DNA of 64,000 nucleotides from Mariniblastus sp. (lineage in GTDB: Bacteria; Planctomycetota; Planctomycetia; Pirellulales; Pirellulaceae). The stretch is from NCBI GenBank assembly GCA_022447605.1, contig JAKVBG010000012.1:1-64000 (forward strand). Reading direction: 5' to 3'. This document shows positions 38,322-49,156 of this stretch, one piece after another (position 1 is the stretch's first letter; each line of letters opens with the position of its first letter). Position numbers and translations under genes: made by a program. The notes beneath the pieces are model-generated. The model had not been told where the DNA came from. It saw only the letters and a program-made list of their open reading frames with translations, and ran no database searches.

Positions 38322-40592
38322 ATGAAATGGTCCAACGTCAGCCTGATCTACTGCCGGGAACTGCGCGACCAGCTGCGCGATCGCCGCACTCTGTTTACCG
38401 TGCTGATTTTGCCATTGCTACTCTACCCGTTAATGGGAATTTCCCTGCTGCAAGTCTCCCAATTCATGCGGGAACACCCAACTCGCATCTGGCTGATCGG
38501 TGCAGACCATCTCCCCGAGGCCCCGGCCTTGCTGATCGGCCAGCAAATCAACCCGGAGTTGCTCGATCCCCGTATCCGAGACCTGCTGCATGTGGAAACA
38601 AACGAGGAAGACGACTCACGGTTCCAGGGACTGATTGAACCCTTTGCCGATCAAACGCCCCAGCCGGTCAGCGAGATGATCGACCGGCTGATTCGAAGGG
38701 GAATGCAACATCACCATGCCGATTTGGCAGTCATCGTTCCCAACCCCAACCCCATCTCGCCCCCCGATACGAGCGGAGGCGATTTACAGAATCGAATCCT
38801 GCTGTTCAGGAACTCGGCCAGTGACAAATCGAATATTGCAGCCGATCGGTTCAAAGCGGCACTGGGAAAATGGCAGGCGCAGATCACCGGTTCAAAACTC
38901 CGGGAATATCAATTGGACCCACAGCTTTTAACACCTGTTGCGGTGATCGAAACGGACGTCGCCAGCCGACAGAACAGGAGCGCCGCACTGTGGTCAAAAG
39001 TGCTTCCGCTGATTATTGTCATCTGGTGCCTGACCGGCGCCTTTTATCCAGCAGTCGACCTCTGTGCCGGCGAAAAGGAGCGGGGTACATTCGAAACCTT
39101 GCTCAGCAGCCCGGCGCGGCGCGACGAAATTGCCATCGGCAAGTGGTTGACCGTGATGTCATTCAGTATCGTCACCTCCCTGCTGAACTTGATCAGTATG
39201 GGATTTACCGGATTTCTGGTGGCGTCGCGGCTCGGATCGGGCATGGCGCCAGCCATGGGCATCGGTGTACCCCCATTGGCATGCGTCGGCTGGCTGTTAC
39301 TGGCGCTGCTGCCCATCTCTGCCCTGTTCAGCGCGGTTGCCATGGCCGCCGCCTCCTTTGCTCGCAGCAGCAAAGAAGGCCAGTACTACCTCGTCCCCCT
39401 GATGATGATCTCATTACCGCTGATGATGTTGCCGATGCTGCCAGCCGCCAGGCTGGACCTGGGAACCAGCTTGATTCCCGTTTCCGGGTTGATGCTCATG
39501 TTGCGAGGTTTGATCGAAGGGAAGTACCAGGAGTGCATCCCCTTTGCCGGTCCGGTCTGCGCGGTAACCCTGATCGGTTGCTGGCTGGCCGTGCGTTGGG
39601 TCGTTCGGCAATTCAACAGTGAATCAGTCCTGTTCCGTTCCAGTGAACGATTCGGGATCGCGACGTGGATCAGGCACATCATGCGTGAACGCCACGACCT
39701 GCCCAGCATCGGTCATGCCGTGCTGTGCGGGATCGTCATCCTGGTGCTCAAGTTCTTCGTGGGGACGATGATCGAACCTCCGGCCAACTGGGGGGCGTTT
39801 TCAAAACAGACGATGATTATCCTGATCGCCACCGTCGGAACACCCGCCGTTCTGATGGCGATTGTCTTGACACGGAAACCGCTCCAATCGCTCAAGCTGC
39901 GAAAATCGCGGTTCTCGCTGATCGGGGCAGCTTTCCTGCTGGCCTTCTGTTTCCATCCACTATTCACCTGGATTACCAGCATCGTTATCCAGCTTTATCC
40001 ACCGACGACCGAAATGGCCACGACACAACGACTGCTGGACAACATCCTTTCCGGTTCACCCGGTGTTTGGGCCATCATCGCCGTGATCGCCATTGCGCCG
40101 GCCGTCATCGAAGAACTCGCCTTCCGGGGATTTATTCTTTCCGGAATGCAGTCCATCCGCAGCGACTTCAAAGCGATCATCCTGACGAGCATCCTGTTTG
40201 GAGTGGCCCATGCGGTTTTCCAGCAGAGCATCGTCACCTTTTTCGTCGGCTGTATTCTCGGTTTCATCGCCGTCAGAACAGGCAGCATTCTCCCCTGTAT
40301 CGCCTACCATGCCGTTCACAATTCCGTATTCGCTTTCATTGCCTGCTACGGACCTTCCCTTGTCGATGGACCTTTCGGGTGGTTGTTCAGCTGTCCCGAC
40401 GGAATCCATGTCACCTACCGGTTTTGGCCATCGGCCATGTTGATCGGACTTGGTGGGATGCTGCTGCTGTGGGTTTGGGAACAAGGGTCTCCCAACTCCC
40501 CTGCGACTGCTCTATGGAAACGGAACAGGCATCGACAGGAAAGCTTCACGTTCTGGACGAAACGAATCTTACCACCACCCGAAGAGCATTGA
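38322..40592 (+). CDS. ABC-2 (NatB-like) permease fused to a CPBP (CAAX-like) intramembrane metalloprotease domain
   Basis: N-terminal 'FYPAVDLCAGEKERGTFETLLSSPARRDEIAIGKWL' ABC-2 motif; C-terminal 'APAVIEELAFRGFILSGM' and 'SILFGVAHAVFQQ' CPBP motifs. Confidence 0.9.
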   Translation: MKWSNVSLIYCRELRDQLRDRRTLFTVLILPLLLYPLMGISLLQVSQFMREHPTRIWLIGADHLPEAPALLIGQQINPELLDPRIRDLLHVETNEEDDSRFQGLIEPFADQTPQPVSEMIDRLIRRGMQHHHADLAVIVPNPNPISPPDTSGGDLQNRILLFRNSASDKSNIAADRFKAALGKWQAQITGSKLREYQLDPQLLTPVAVIETDVASRQNRSAALWSKVLPLIIVIWCLTGAFYPAVDLCAGEKERGTFETLLSSPARRDEIAIGKWLTVMSFSIVTSLLNLISMGFTGFLVASRLGSGMAPAMGIGVPPLACVGWLLLALLPISALFSAVAMAAASFARSSKEGQYYLVPLMMISLPLMMLPMLPAARLDLGTSLIPVSGLMLMLRGLIEGKYQECIPFAGPVCAVTLIGCWLAVRWVVRQFNSESVLFRSSERFGIATWIRHIMRERHDLPSIGHAVLCGIVILVLKFFVGTMIEPPANWGAFSKQTMIILIATVGTPAVLMAIVLTRKPLQSLKLRKSRFSLIGAAFLLAFCFHPLFTWITSIVIQLYPPTTEMATTQRLLDNILSGSPGVWAIIAVIAIAPAVIEELAFRGFILSGMQSIRSDFKAIILTSILFGVAHAVFQQSIVTFFVGCILGFIAVRTGSILPCIAYHAVHNSVFAFIACYGPSLVDGPFGWLFSCPDGIHVTYRFWPSAMLIGLGGMLLLWVWEQGSPNSPATALWKRNRHRQESFTFWTKRILPPPEEH

Positions 40593-40777
40593 CAAAGTCT
40601 GCCGGTCATCGATTTCGGCCAGGCTGCCAGCATCCCGGCTGGCCCTGATTCGATGTCATGAACCAGCCACCTTTGACGTGGGCCAGTCCTGGGACTGGCT
40701 GCTCTGGCAGGCCTCGACCTGCCAACCGCTGTTACCACAACCAATGCAGGCTTGAACGGCCATGCCGGCGGCCCGCC

Positions 40778-41968
40778 TCAGGTACTTTGCACCCGCTTGG
40801 CGATGATGGCAACGCTATCCTCTCCCAGAGGTGAAAGAATCACGACAAACGGTTCACTCCCTTTGGTTGTGATCCGCTTGAAAGCGTCATAGTAAACGTT
40901 GCTGACGCAACGTTTCTTGATTTCCAGCGGCCCGGCGTTCAATCGTTCCAGTTCACGGGCCGTTTTCTTGACTTCCATCGGCAACACGTCAACGACCTGG
41001 AATTGGGTCAGCATCGGCTGATCAATTGGGGAGGGACCGGTCAGGTAGGCCACGTTCACCGCCAGACGGGCCAGGCCATGTTCCCCGGCCAGTTCATCGG
41101 TCAAACCGGCCGCCAGTACGGTGGGATGGGGCTCATACAGAAAGGCCTGCACCTCGGCTGCGATCAACTGCGGCATTTTTTCCGAATCGACGACTGCCTG
41201 GTACTGATCGACCCTCTCACCCCGGACGACCGTCGCCGTGCGGCCCCCTGGCAGATGCTGGGCACCACCCAGCCAGATCAACTGCTGCTTACATTCTCGC
41301 GCGTCGCCGATCCATTCCCGTTCGGCACGTTCAGGGGTCTCCCGGTGGGGGGGCGTGGCGGGTGCGACCTTGATGCCGACCGGCAAATCACTCGGAATCC
41401 ACTCGAGGATGGAAGGCAGTGAGGGTTGCAGCAAATCGCCGATCGTCTTCCGCCCGTGATTTCGACGGCTGGGATCAAAATGAAATGCGGAAAAATCGGC
41501 CGGGTCAAGTGACGGGAACTCGCCCCGTTGGACTTCTGCCGACACACCTTCTACCAACAGGTTGGCCTCCGCCAGGATTGCCAGTACAGGATCTCGCTCG
41601 AAACCGACCGCCGTCGTCCGGTTGGCGAGCGAGAGCAAGTCACCGCCAATCCCGCAACAGATATCCACCAGGCGTTCACTCCGCTTGAAGCGCAGCGCCT
41701 TGTACCTTGCAATCGACTCGCCGCTGGCCTGCTCCAGGGAGCGGCGGGTGAAAAACATCCTGTCGGCGCGCTCAAATTTTCGCCGCGCTCGGATCCGCAG
41801 TTGCACCATCTCCAGGACCAGCGCTGCCCGTTGCGGCGACATGTCGCGGCGCAACCGTTTCGTGGTCGTTAGAATATTTTCCTGTTCCAGAATACTCTGC
41901 TGCGCAGCCACCAGGTGGGGACCGGCCGCATCGGAAACCAGCCACTGAACATCCTGGTGATCACTCAC
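40778..41968 (-). CDS. Class I SAM-dependent methyltransferase (THUMP-like domain)
   Basis: 'LVDICCGIGGDLLSLANRTTAVGFERDP', 'FHFDPSRRNHGRKT'. Confidence 0.85.
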   Translation of the reverse strand: MSDHQDVQWLVSDAAGPHLVAAQQSILEQENILTTTKRLRRDMSPQRAALVLEMVQLRIRARRKFERADRMFFTRRSLEQASGESIARYKALRFKRSERLVDICCGIGGDLLSLANRTTAVGFERDPVLAILAEANLLVEGVSAEVQRGEFPSLDPADFSAFHFDPSRRNHGRKTIGDLLQPSLPSILEWIPSDLPVGIKVAPATPPHRETPERAEREWIGDARECKQQLIWLGGAQHLPGGRTATVVRGERVDQYQAVVDSEKMPQLIAAEVQAFLYEPHPTVLAAGLTDELAGEHGLARLAVNVAYLTGPSPIDQPMLTQFQVVDVLPMEVKKTARELERLNAGPLEIKKRCVSNVYYDAFKRITTKGSEPFVVILSPLGEDSVAIIAKRVQST

Positions 41969-42490
41969 GATTTCGATTCCCTACCGACAAGGACTCTTTC
42001 CACTCGTTCACTTGGCGCTGCCGCGATGACCATCGATCCGCTAAGGATTGGTGGGACAACCTCACCAAATCCAATATACCCGAGCCGGCTCCCTTTTCGA
42101 GCCATGTCAAAATGGTGGGAACTAGCCGCCTTGAGCCGGTGACTGTTGGCTGTGGCCAACCCCACTCGTTCAGGCGATCACTTTACTTCGATGGGACCAA
42201 ATTTTGCCCCGGTGTGGGAAATCGCGCAGGCCACCGGGCTTCCCTATCAATTCGGTTCTTGCCCTACCGCTCATTTTCCCCTGTTCGTAACAACCGTTAA
42301 TTTGAACACGGCTTCTCCAGACTGTCTGGTTGGCAGCTCCGTTGATGGGTTTTCCAGTTCAGAACAGATTTGAAACCACCGCTGCCGCCTACCAGTCCGA
42401 TAAGACCACTTCTGTCGAACGACGGGAATTGCCTGTTCATGGGAAGCAAGGCAAAGCTCAGCCGCTGTAGTTACTCTTTCCGACTTTGCC

Positions 42491-43354
42491 ATGTTCCATC
42501 GTCATTTTCTTGTTCTCGCCCTGTTGGTGGCCGTTATCGGAGTCCCCGCATTCCTGTTTGAGAGCGGGATTTTCTCCGATTCCAGTTCCGATCAGACCGG
42601 CCAGGTCACCCAACCGGCCAGCCCGCTAACGAGTCGACGTCAAATCAGCCTCAGTCCCTCTGACTTTTCTTCTGGTTCAGCCTCCCTGACCCGCCAAAAC
42701 CCGGTCAACGGCAGTTCACTACACGGATCGCCGGGACCGGTACAACTGGCCCGTAGCCCGGGCGTTACGGCCTCGAGCCCCGCTGCGGCCCCCATCCGCG
42801 GATTACCGTTTTCAACGGGATCGGGACGAGGCCTGAACAGAAATGGAGCGCCTGTCGCGATTTCCGCTGGTTATCGGCGGTCATCCGCCGCAGGCACCAA
42901 GCTGTCCGAGATTTTCCGCTTCGACCTGACACCCCAGTCAGTCAAATCGCGTTGGGAACGGGTTTCGGTAACCCCAACGGATTACGGTCTGAAAGCGATG
43001 CGTGTAGCCCTGGTGACCGGGACCAGCACCCATGATGTCCATGGCGCATTGACCTACTATTTTGACAAACAGCAGCAGCTGCAGCGAATTACCCTGCGAG
43101 GCTGGAGCGGGGATGCCTCGCGGCTGGTCGAGTTGGTTACCCGAGAGTACGGTTTCAAAGCACAAAATACGCACATGAGCGGCCTATATCTGGCAAAAAC
43201 GTTCCTTCACACCAAGGGAGCCTTGCTGATGCAGGATGCGGATGTCATCGACTCGAAAAATCCGACGCAACAGGTCGCCATTTCCATGGAAATCAACAAT
43301 CCGGACGGTCGCTACATCCTGAGTCCGGAATTTGCAACCATGCTTCCCCGCTAA
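42491..43354 (+). CDS. Hypothetical protein with N-terminal membrane anchor
   Basis: Hydrophobic N-terminus, Ser/Pro-rich linker, compact C-terminal domain. Confidence 0.65.
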   Translation: MFHRHFLVLALLVAVIGVPAFLFESGIFSDSSSDQTGQVTQPASPLTSRRQISLSPSDFSSGSASLTRQNPVNGSSLHGSPGPVQLARSPGVTASSPAAAPIRGLPFSTGSGRGLNRNGAPVAISAGYRRSSAAGTKLSEIFRFDLTPQSVKSRWERVSVTPTDYGLKAMRVALVTGTSTHDVHGALTYYFDKQQQLQRITLRGWSGDASRLVELVTREYGFKAQNTHMSGLYLAKTFLHTKGALLMQDADVIDSKNPTQQVAISMEINNPDGRYILSPEFATMLPR

Positions 43355-43654
43355 AAATAATTTTCTTGTTCGCTTATTCCATGGGCGTTTCTCTGCGGCC
43401 CGAGGTTGGCAAATTTGACGCGGCAAACGAAGATTTGCCCAAACGAATTTGACCGACACTTTTTCCACCTACCGGGGAATGAGCTCAGCACGGCCGATCC
43501 ACTTTTTTTTGTTTTGAATTTTCAGAACCGTGCCAGATTCAAGCTCTTACCCAAAAAGATTTTTTATTTGTCGATCCACCGTTTGACAGTCCTGCTAGCA
43601 ATCCTAAAATCTCCTTTCTGCATACAGACTTCTTAACCATCCTGCCCCGGCAAG

Positions 43655-45172
43655 TTGGCTTTGAATAAACAGGACACCAGGATTTGCCCAATTGGGCAAA
43701 CTGGAAGAGGGAGATGCCAGGAAGTGGCTTTTTCGACACAGGATCGGTTGCCCGAAGGGCCAAAGAACGAGGACGAACTTCGGTTCCTCTTATGCCGTTA
43801 CCTGATCGAAGAACTGGGGCAGTCCATATTCGATATGTGGTTCAGTGATCCCCGGAACATCGCGATACAGCCCGGTTCGGTCACGATTCTTGGCGACTCC
43901 GATTTTTCGGTTCACCGCCTGGCTACCAAACTGAGCCCCGCCATCGGCAGGGCCGTTCAGCGCTGTCTCGGCTGCCAGGTTCCCATCCATTATCAGCGCC
44001 GCGCTGAAACCGACATCCCTGCCAAGCCAGTCGACCCGAAGGTGGTAGCAACAGCCACCGCGAGCGAGTCGGGAGCCCAGGATCGATTACCCGGCCAAGC
44101 GAGCCCGCCGCAACGGGCGAAAACGAACAGGGCCGGGCGACGTGTACAGGGCTTGGAGTCTTTCTGGTTTGGCGAGTCAAACCGTCTGGCCGAAGCAGGT
44201 ACCCGCCAGATGTTTCAACAGTTCGGCCAATTGACACCCTTTTTCGTCTATGGCCCAACCGGCTGTGGTAAGACCCACCTGCTGGAGACGCTCACGGCTG
44301 ACACCCGTCGTAAACTGAAACTCCGTCGATCGGTTTTCATGTCAGCCGAACAGTTTACCACTTATTTCATCAGTGCCTTGCGCGGGACGGGCCTGCCGTC
44401 TTTCCGGCGCAAGTACCGGGACCTGGATTTCCTGGCCATTGACGACATCCAGTTCTTTGCCGGGAAAAAAGCAACGCTGGGCGAATTCCAATTCACAATC
44501 GACAACCTGGTACGTCATGGTAAGCAGGTCGTCCTGTCGTCCGACCGGCCGCCCATTGAATTGAACCATTTTGGCCATGAAACGGTCGCCCGTTTTTCGG
44601 CGGGGCTGATTTGCCCACTGCATTACCCCGACCTTTCCGGCCGGCAGCAGATCATTGCCAAAATCTGCCGCCAACGACAGATCAAGCTTCCCCCGGAAGT
44701 CAATGAAATGATCGCCGAGCGACTTGGCCGTGATGTTCGGCGTTTATCAGGCGCCATCAATCGGCTTCGCGCCCTGGCCGAGGCATCCAAGTGCCGAATT
44801 ACCGTGGACATGGCCCAGCAGGTTTTGACCGACCTCTTCTCGGTCAACAGTTCATTGACTTCACTGAATACCATCGAAAAGGCCGTTTGCGATTTTTGCG
44901 ATATCAAGCCAACGGAGCTCCGCTCCAGCAGCCGTCGCAAAAGGATCTGCACGGCTCGAATGCTGGCGATGTACCTTTCCCGCCAGTACACCTCATCGGC
45001 GTTTTCTGAAATTGGCGATTACTTTGGCGGGCGCAGTCACAGCACGGTCATTGCTGCCCAGAAGAAAGTTACGGGCTGGATTGCCCAAAACCAGCCGATC
45101 GATCTCCCCAATGCGTACTACCCGGCCAAAGAAGCGGTCGCCCGGCTCGAATCCAACCTGAGAATCGGTTAG
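43655..45172 (+). CDS. dnaA: Chromosomal replication initiator protein DnaA (start probably GTG at 43724)
   Basis: 'PFFVYGPTGCGKTHLLETL' Walker A, 'LDFLAIDDIQFFAGKKAT' Walker B, C-terminal 'FSEIGDYFGGRSHSTVIAAQKKV' DNA-binding signature. Confidence 0.92.
   Translation: MALNKQDTRICPIGQTGRGRCQEVAFSTQDRLPEGPKNEDELRFLLCRYLIEELGQSIFDMWFSDPRNIAIQPGSVTILGDSDFSVHRLATKLSPAIGRAVQRCLGCQVPIHYQRRAETDIPAKPVDPKVVATATASESGAQDRLPGQASPPQRAKTNRAGRRVQGLESFWFGESNRLAEAGTRQMFQQFGQLTPFFVYGPTGCGKTHLLETLTADTRRKLKLRRSVFMSAEQFTTYFISALRGTGLPSFRRKYRDLDFLAIDDIQFFAGKKATLGEFQFTIDNLVRHGKQVVLSSDRPPIELNHFGHETVARFSAGLICPLHYPDLSGRQQIIAKICRQRQIKLPPEVNEMIAERLGRDVRRLSGAINRLRALAEASKCRITVDMAQQVLTDLFSVNSSLTSLNTIEKAVCDFCDIKPTELRSSSRRKRICTARMLAMYLSRQYTSSAFSEIGDYFGGRSHSTVIAAQKKVTGWIAQNQPIDLPNAYYPAKEAVARLESNLRIG
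43683..43700. promoter_or_regulatory. Perfect 18-bp palindrome next to the dnaA start (operator candidate)
   Basis: TTTGCCCAATTGGGCAAA, 23 bp upstream of the likely GTG start; identical 11-mer GATTTGCCCAA also at 43432-43442. Confidence 0.45.
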
Positions 45173-45486
45173 CCCACCCGCCCAGTCGCAGCCAGTGTTT
45201 GAAAACTGGCTAGCATCTCCGGATTTGCCTGATAGCATTCGCTGGCACGGCCCTCAACAGTGGATCAGCGATCGATTTCCTGACGAGCCTGCCTGCCAAT
45301 CGACCCGGGCCGCGACGGCCCCAATTGTTATTGACGAAACGGTTCTTTGGTGACACTATCCCGCCGCAAAAAAAATCTGCGGCAGAAATCGACCGGTTCC
45401 TGCCAGCAGGAAAAGACTGTCCGTCGGGCGGTCCACCCAAGAGGAACCATGGTTCTTCGTGCGCCAACTAAAAAACTGAAACACGC

Positions 45487-47469
45487 ATGAAACCCTTCTT
45501 CAAAGCCATTCTACTTTCCTTTCGTTACAAGTGGACGATCGCGGGGGCCATCGTCTGTTCCATGATGGTCGCTTCACTCTGGACGGCCAGCATCACAACC
45601 GTGTTTCCCGTCGTCAAAATTGTCCTGGAGGGAGAAACGGCGCAGAGCTGGATTGCGAACGAAATCGAACAGGCGGAAACAACGCGAAGTACGTTGGTCG
45701 GCGAAATCGAGCAACTTCAAAAAGACCTGCAGACCGCCACGCCGCAAGAATCTGGGAAACTGAACCAGAAAATCGACCTGACGATGGATCGCCTCAATGC
45801 TGAGAACAAGGCAATCCAGCGGTTTGAATACATACAACCGTATATCAACAAATACGCACCGACTTCACCCTTCAGCACGCTGGTATGGGCCATGATCTGG
45901 CTGGTTGCGACCTCGATCCTGAAAGGCGTCATGCTGGTTTTTAGCGCGATCCTGGTCGCGCGTGTCGCCAATCGGACCGTGATGGACATGCGACGCATTT
46001 ACTACCGAAAAGCCCTGGAACTGGACCAGCGCCGAATTGAATTACTGGGCACTTCCAACATGATGGTCCACCTGTCCAGCAATATGATGATGGTCAGCGG
46101 CGGGCTGCAGATGTTTTATGGAAAATCGATCAGGGAACCGTTGAAAATGGTGACCTGCCTGATCGCCGCCGCGTTGATATCGCTGCCGCTACTGTTGATT
46201 TCCCTGGTCGTGGTCCCGGCCGGCGCATTCCTGATTCACAGCGTGGCCCACCGAATGAAAAACGCTACAAAAAAAGAGATCGCCGGGATGGCCGAAGTCT
46301 ACCAAACCCTGATCGAGACGTTCAGTTCTTTAAAAACAGTACGCATATTCAACCGCGAACAGAGCGAACGCCACAGGTTCAAGAAAAATGCGGGAGTCCT
46401 GTACCGCATGGCCATCCGGATTTCCCTGTACGATTCACTGCTCAGGCCGATCACGGAAGTGCTGGGGATCATCTCGATTGCCCTTTCCGTGTTGGCCGGG
46501 TCTTACCTCGTCCTTTACCAACAAACCGACCTGTTCGGATTCCAGATATCGGATCGACCCTTGAAGCCCAGCATGCTGGTCCTCTTCTACACGATGCTCG
46601 CCGGGGCCAGCGACCCGGCCAGGAAAATGAGCGAGATCGTCAATGTTTTGGTACGGGGTGGAACCGCCTGTACCAACCTGGTCCAGACGTATGATCAGGA
46701 GCCGCGCGTGGCGGCACCTCAAAACCCCATCCCGATCCCGGAGCACGTGCAAAGTATCGAGTTTCGGGATGTCCTTTTTCGTTACGAACCGAAACAACCG
46801 GTAATCAAGCGACTTCAGCTAACCGTCCCCTTTGGACAAGCAATCGCCATCGTGGGAGGAAATGGCTCGGGTAAATCGACTTTGATGAACCTGCTGGTGA
46901 GATTTTATGACCCCCAGCGTGGCGCGGTACTTCTGGACGGCAAGGACATCCGGGAAATGAATCCCCGCAAGCTGCGCCGCCAAATGGCCTGGGTGACCCA
47001 GCAATCCGTCCTTTTCAAGGGCACGGTTTGGGAAAACATCTCTTACGGAAAAGCCAACCCGACCCGACAACAGATTCTTCATGCGGCAGAGGTCGCCCGG
47101 GTCGATCAGTTCATTGATGATCTGAAAAATGGCTACGACACGGAAGTTGGAGACAATGGCCGTCTCCTATCGGCGGGTCAACGGCAACGCGTAGCGCTGG
47201 CCCGCGCTGTCCTGGCGGACCCCAGGATACTCATCCTGGACGAAGCAACCAGTCAGATGGACGGCAACACGGAATCCCTGATCCATGATTCACTGAAGGA
47301 ATTCATCCAAAACCGAACAACGTTCGTGGTGACCCATCGCCAATCCTCTCTGCGGCTTGTGGAACGCGTGATCGTGTTGGAATCGGGCAGAATCGTACAC
47401 GACGGACCGGTCGACGAAGCGCACAAGGTATCGGACGCTTTCAATTTCCTGTTTTCCAAGTCTGCCTGA
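45487..47469 (+). CDS. ABC exporter (TM + ATPase, MsbA/LipA-type)
   Basis: Walker A GGNGSGKST, LSAGQRQRVALARAVL, ILILDEATSQMD; coiled-coil insertion after TM1. Confidence 0.92.
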   Translation: MKPFFKAILLSFRYKWTIAGAIVCSMMVASLWTASITTVFPVVKIVLEGETAQSWIANEIEQAETTRSTLVGEIEQLQKDLQTATPQESGKLNQKIDLTMDRLNAENKAIQRFEYIQPYINKYAPTSPFSTLVWAMIWLVATSILKGVMLVFSAILVARVANRTVMDMRRIYYRKALELDQRRIELLGTSNMMVHLSSNMMMVSGGLQMFYGKSIREPLKMVTCLIAAALISLPLLLISLVVVPAGAFLIHSVAHRMKNATKKEIAGMAEVYQTLIETFSSLKTVRIFNREQSERHRFKKNAGVLYRMAIRISLYDSLLRPITEVLGIISIALSVLAGSYLVLYQQTDLFGFQISDRPLKPSMLVLFYTMLAGASDPARKMSEIVNVLVRGGTACTNLVQTYDQEPRVAAPQNPIPIPEHVQSIEFRDVLFRYEPKQPVIKRLQLTVPFGQAIAIVGGNGSGKSTLMNLLVRFYDPQRGAVLLDGKDIREMNPRKLRRQMAWVTQQSVLFKGTVWENISYGKANPTRQQILHAAEVARVDQFIDDLKNGYDTEVGDNGRLLSAGQRQRVALARAVLADPRILILDEATSQMDGNTESLIHDSLKEFIQNRTTFVVTHRQSSLRLVERVIVLESGRIVHDGPVDEAHKVSDAFNFLFSKSA

Positions 47470-47823
47470 TGTCTTGACAGGAAAGCCGGGCCCTGGCGAA
47501 CCCGGATTCAAAGAGAGAGGTTAGCCGGCCCATAACCCGATTTCCGGCCAATCAATCTCAATCCGGCAGAAATCAGCTAGCAGACAATCGACCGGATAGC
47601 ATCTGGCTGGCTGCCACCCGTTGTTCCCCACCCCTTGGCCAACAAGTTGACGTTGCCAAAATCTAGCAATTCGACCATAAAAAGTCTTACCAACGGACAC
47701 GTTTCGGATAAACAGGCCAGCCGGGCGCGGGATTGTCGACTCGCAATCCCCCACTTGCCTTGAGGTAACGCCCAACCGCAAACAAGTCAAACACGAATCC
47801 CCCAGGACAACGGAGTAGTCGAA

Positions 47824-49098
47824 GTGGGAGTTTTTGAACAATTAGCCGGCACCAGTCTGAAGATTTTTTCTGGCCCCAATAAATCCAGAAAACCGGATCT
47901 GCCGGAGCGCAAGAAGATTCTGTTTGTTTCCCACGAAGCAACTCGAACCGGTGCGCCCAAGATCATCCTGAACATCCTCAGGCACTTCAGCGAGAACTGT
48001 GATATTCATTGTGAAACGGTGCTCCACAATGGCGGGCACCTGGCTGCAGAATTCGAAAATTATTCCAAGGTGATTTGTCTGAACCTGGCGCGCAAACAAA
48101 CGGAAGAGCTCCAGAGAAAAATCCGCAAGATTGTTCAGAAGGAAAAGCACAATCCACCGATCCTGGCGATCTGCAACAGCATGGAATCCCGTTTTATTGG
48201 CCAGGAATTGGCCGCCTGCGGCATCCCTGTGATTTCACTGGTACACGAACTCCCATCGTCCTACGACGCAGAAGACTACGAAAGTGTTTTCAAGCACTCC
48301 GAAAAGATCGTCTTCCCGGCGCGCGCCGTACAAAACGCTACCCACGAAAAAAACCCCCTGCCTGCCAGCAAGTACACGGTCTTACCCCAGGGATTGCTGG
48401 ATCCTGAATTTGGCAAAGGGATCACACGTGAAGAAGCACACAGCCAGATCAGGCAAGAACTCTCTCTACCTGAAAACAGTTTTGTCGTTCTCGGTTGTGG
48501 AACCCTGGACTTGAGAAAGGGCATTGACCACTACTCCAATATCGCCAAGCAGGTCGTCTCACAAAACAAATCCAACACCCCGGTACATTTTGTCTGGGTC
48601 GGAGACGGGCCGCGTTGGACCCACTCCCCGTACCACTACGTTCAACTCGATCTCGAGAAATCCAATGCCAAACCATTCGTTCATTTCATTGGTGGACGCA
48701 ACAACGTAGAACCGTATTTCGTGGGAGCCGACGCGTTCCTGATGTCGTCCCGGGTAGACCCTTTTCCCTGCGTGATCCACGAGGCGATGGCCACTAGCCT
48801 GCCCGTCATTACGTTTGCCGAATCGGGTGGAGCCGCCGAAGCGTTATCCGGTGGAGCCGGTTTTGTGGTTCCCTATGCCGACTACGATCAATCGGCCAAC
48901 ATCATCTGCATGCTGGCAACCCAACCGGAGATTGCCGCCGGCATTCGAAGTCGATCGCTGGAACGGGTCCACTCGAGGTACCGTTTCGCCGATTACGGCG
49001 ACCAGTTGATCCAACTGACCGAAACCGTGACAGGCCAATCGATTCGCCTGACCCCAGCGCCGCAGACCATCGAGATGCCCATTCGAAGGGCTGCTTGA
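47824..49098 (+). CDS. Glycosyltransferase, GT4/GT1 family
   Basis: 'KKILFVSHEATRTGAPKIILNILRHF', 'VVLGCGTLDLRKGIDHY', 'FVHFIGGRNNVEPYFVGADAFLMSSRVDPFPCVIHEAMATSLPVI'. Confidence 0.9.
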   Translation: MGVFEQLAGTSLKIFSGPNKSRKPDLPERKKILFVSHEATRTGAPKIILNILRHFSENCDIHCETVLHNGGHLAAEFENYSKVICLNLARKQTEELQRKIRKIVQKEKHNPPILAICNSMESRFIGQELAACGIPVISLVHELPSSYDAEDYESVFKHSEKIVFPARAVQNATHEKNPLPASKYTVLPQGLLDPEFGKGITREEAHSQIRQELSLPENSFVVLGCGTLDLRKGIDHYSNIAKQVVSQNKSNTPVHFVWVGDGPRWTHSPYHYVQLDLEKSNAKPFVHFIGGRNNVEPYFVGADAFLMSSRVDPFPCVIHEAMATSLPVITFAESGGAAEALSGGAGFVVPYADYDQSANIICMLATQPEIAAGIRSRSLERVHSRYRFADYGDQLIQLTETVTGQSIRLTPAPQTIEMPIRRAA

Positions 49099-49156
49099 TC
49101 CTGATTCCAGACCGCCATCGCTTTGCGATTCCAAGCGGTGAAACAGCCGCGCTTTT

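Noticed and set aside
42271-42492. 73-aa minus-strand ORF divergent from 42491
   Set aside because: Directly overlaps the start of the plus-strand ORF, no motifs or ribosome-binding site support.
43355-43654. Possible oriC with DnaA boxes upstream of dnaA
   Set aside because: AT-rich stretch and near-matches (TTTTCCACC, GATCCAC) only; no TTATCCACA cluster, so not called as an origin.
45358-45386. Hairpin GCCGC-A8-rich loop-GCGGC as terminator
   Set aside because: The A-run lies in the loop, not after the stem; it does not fit an intrinsic terminator on either strand.
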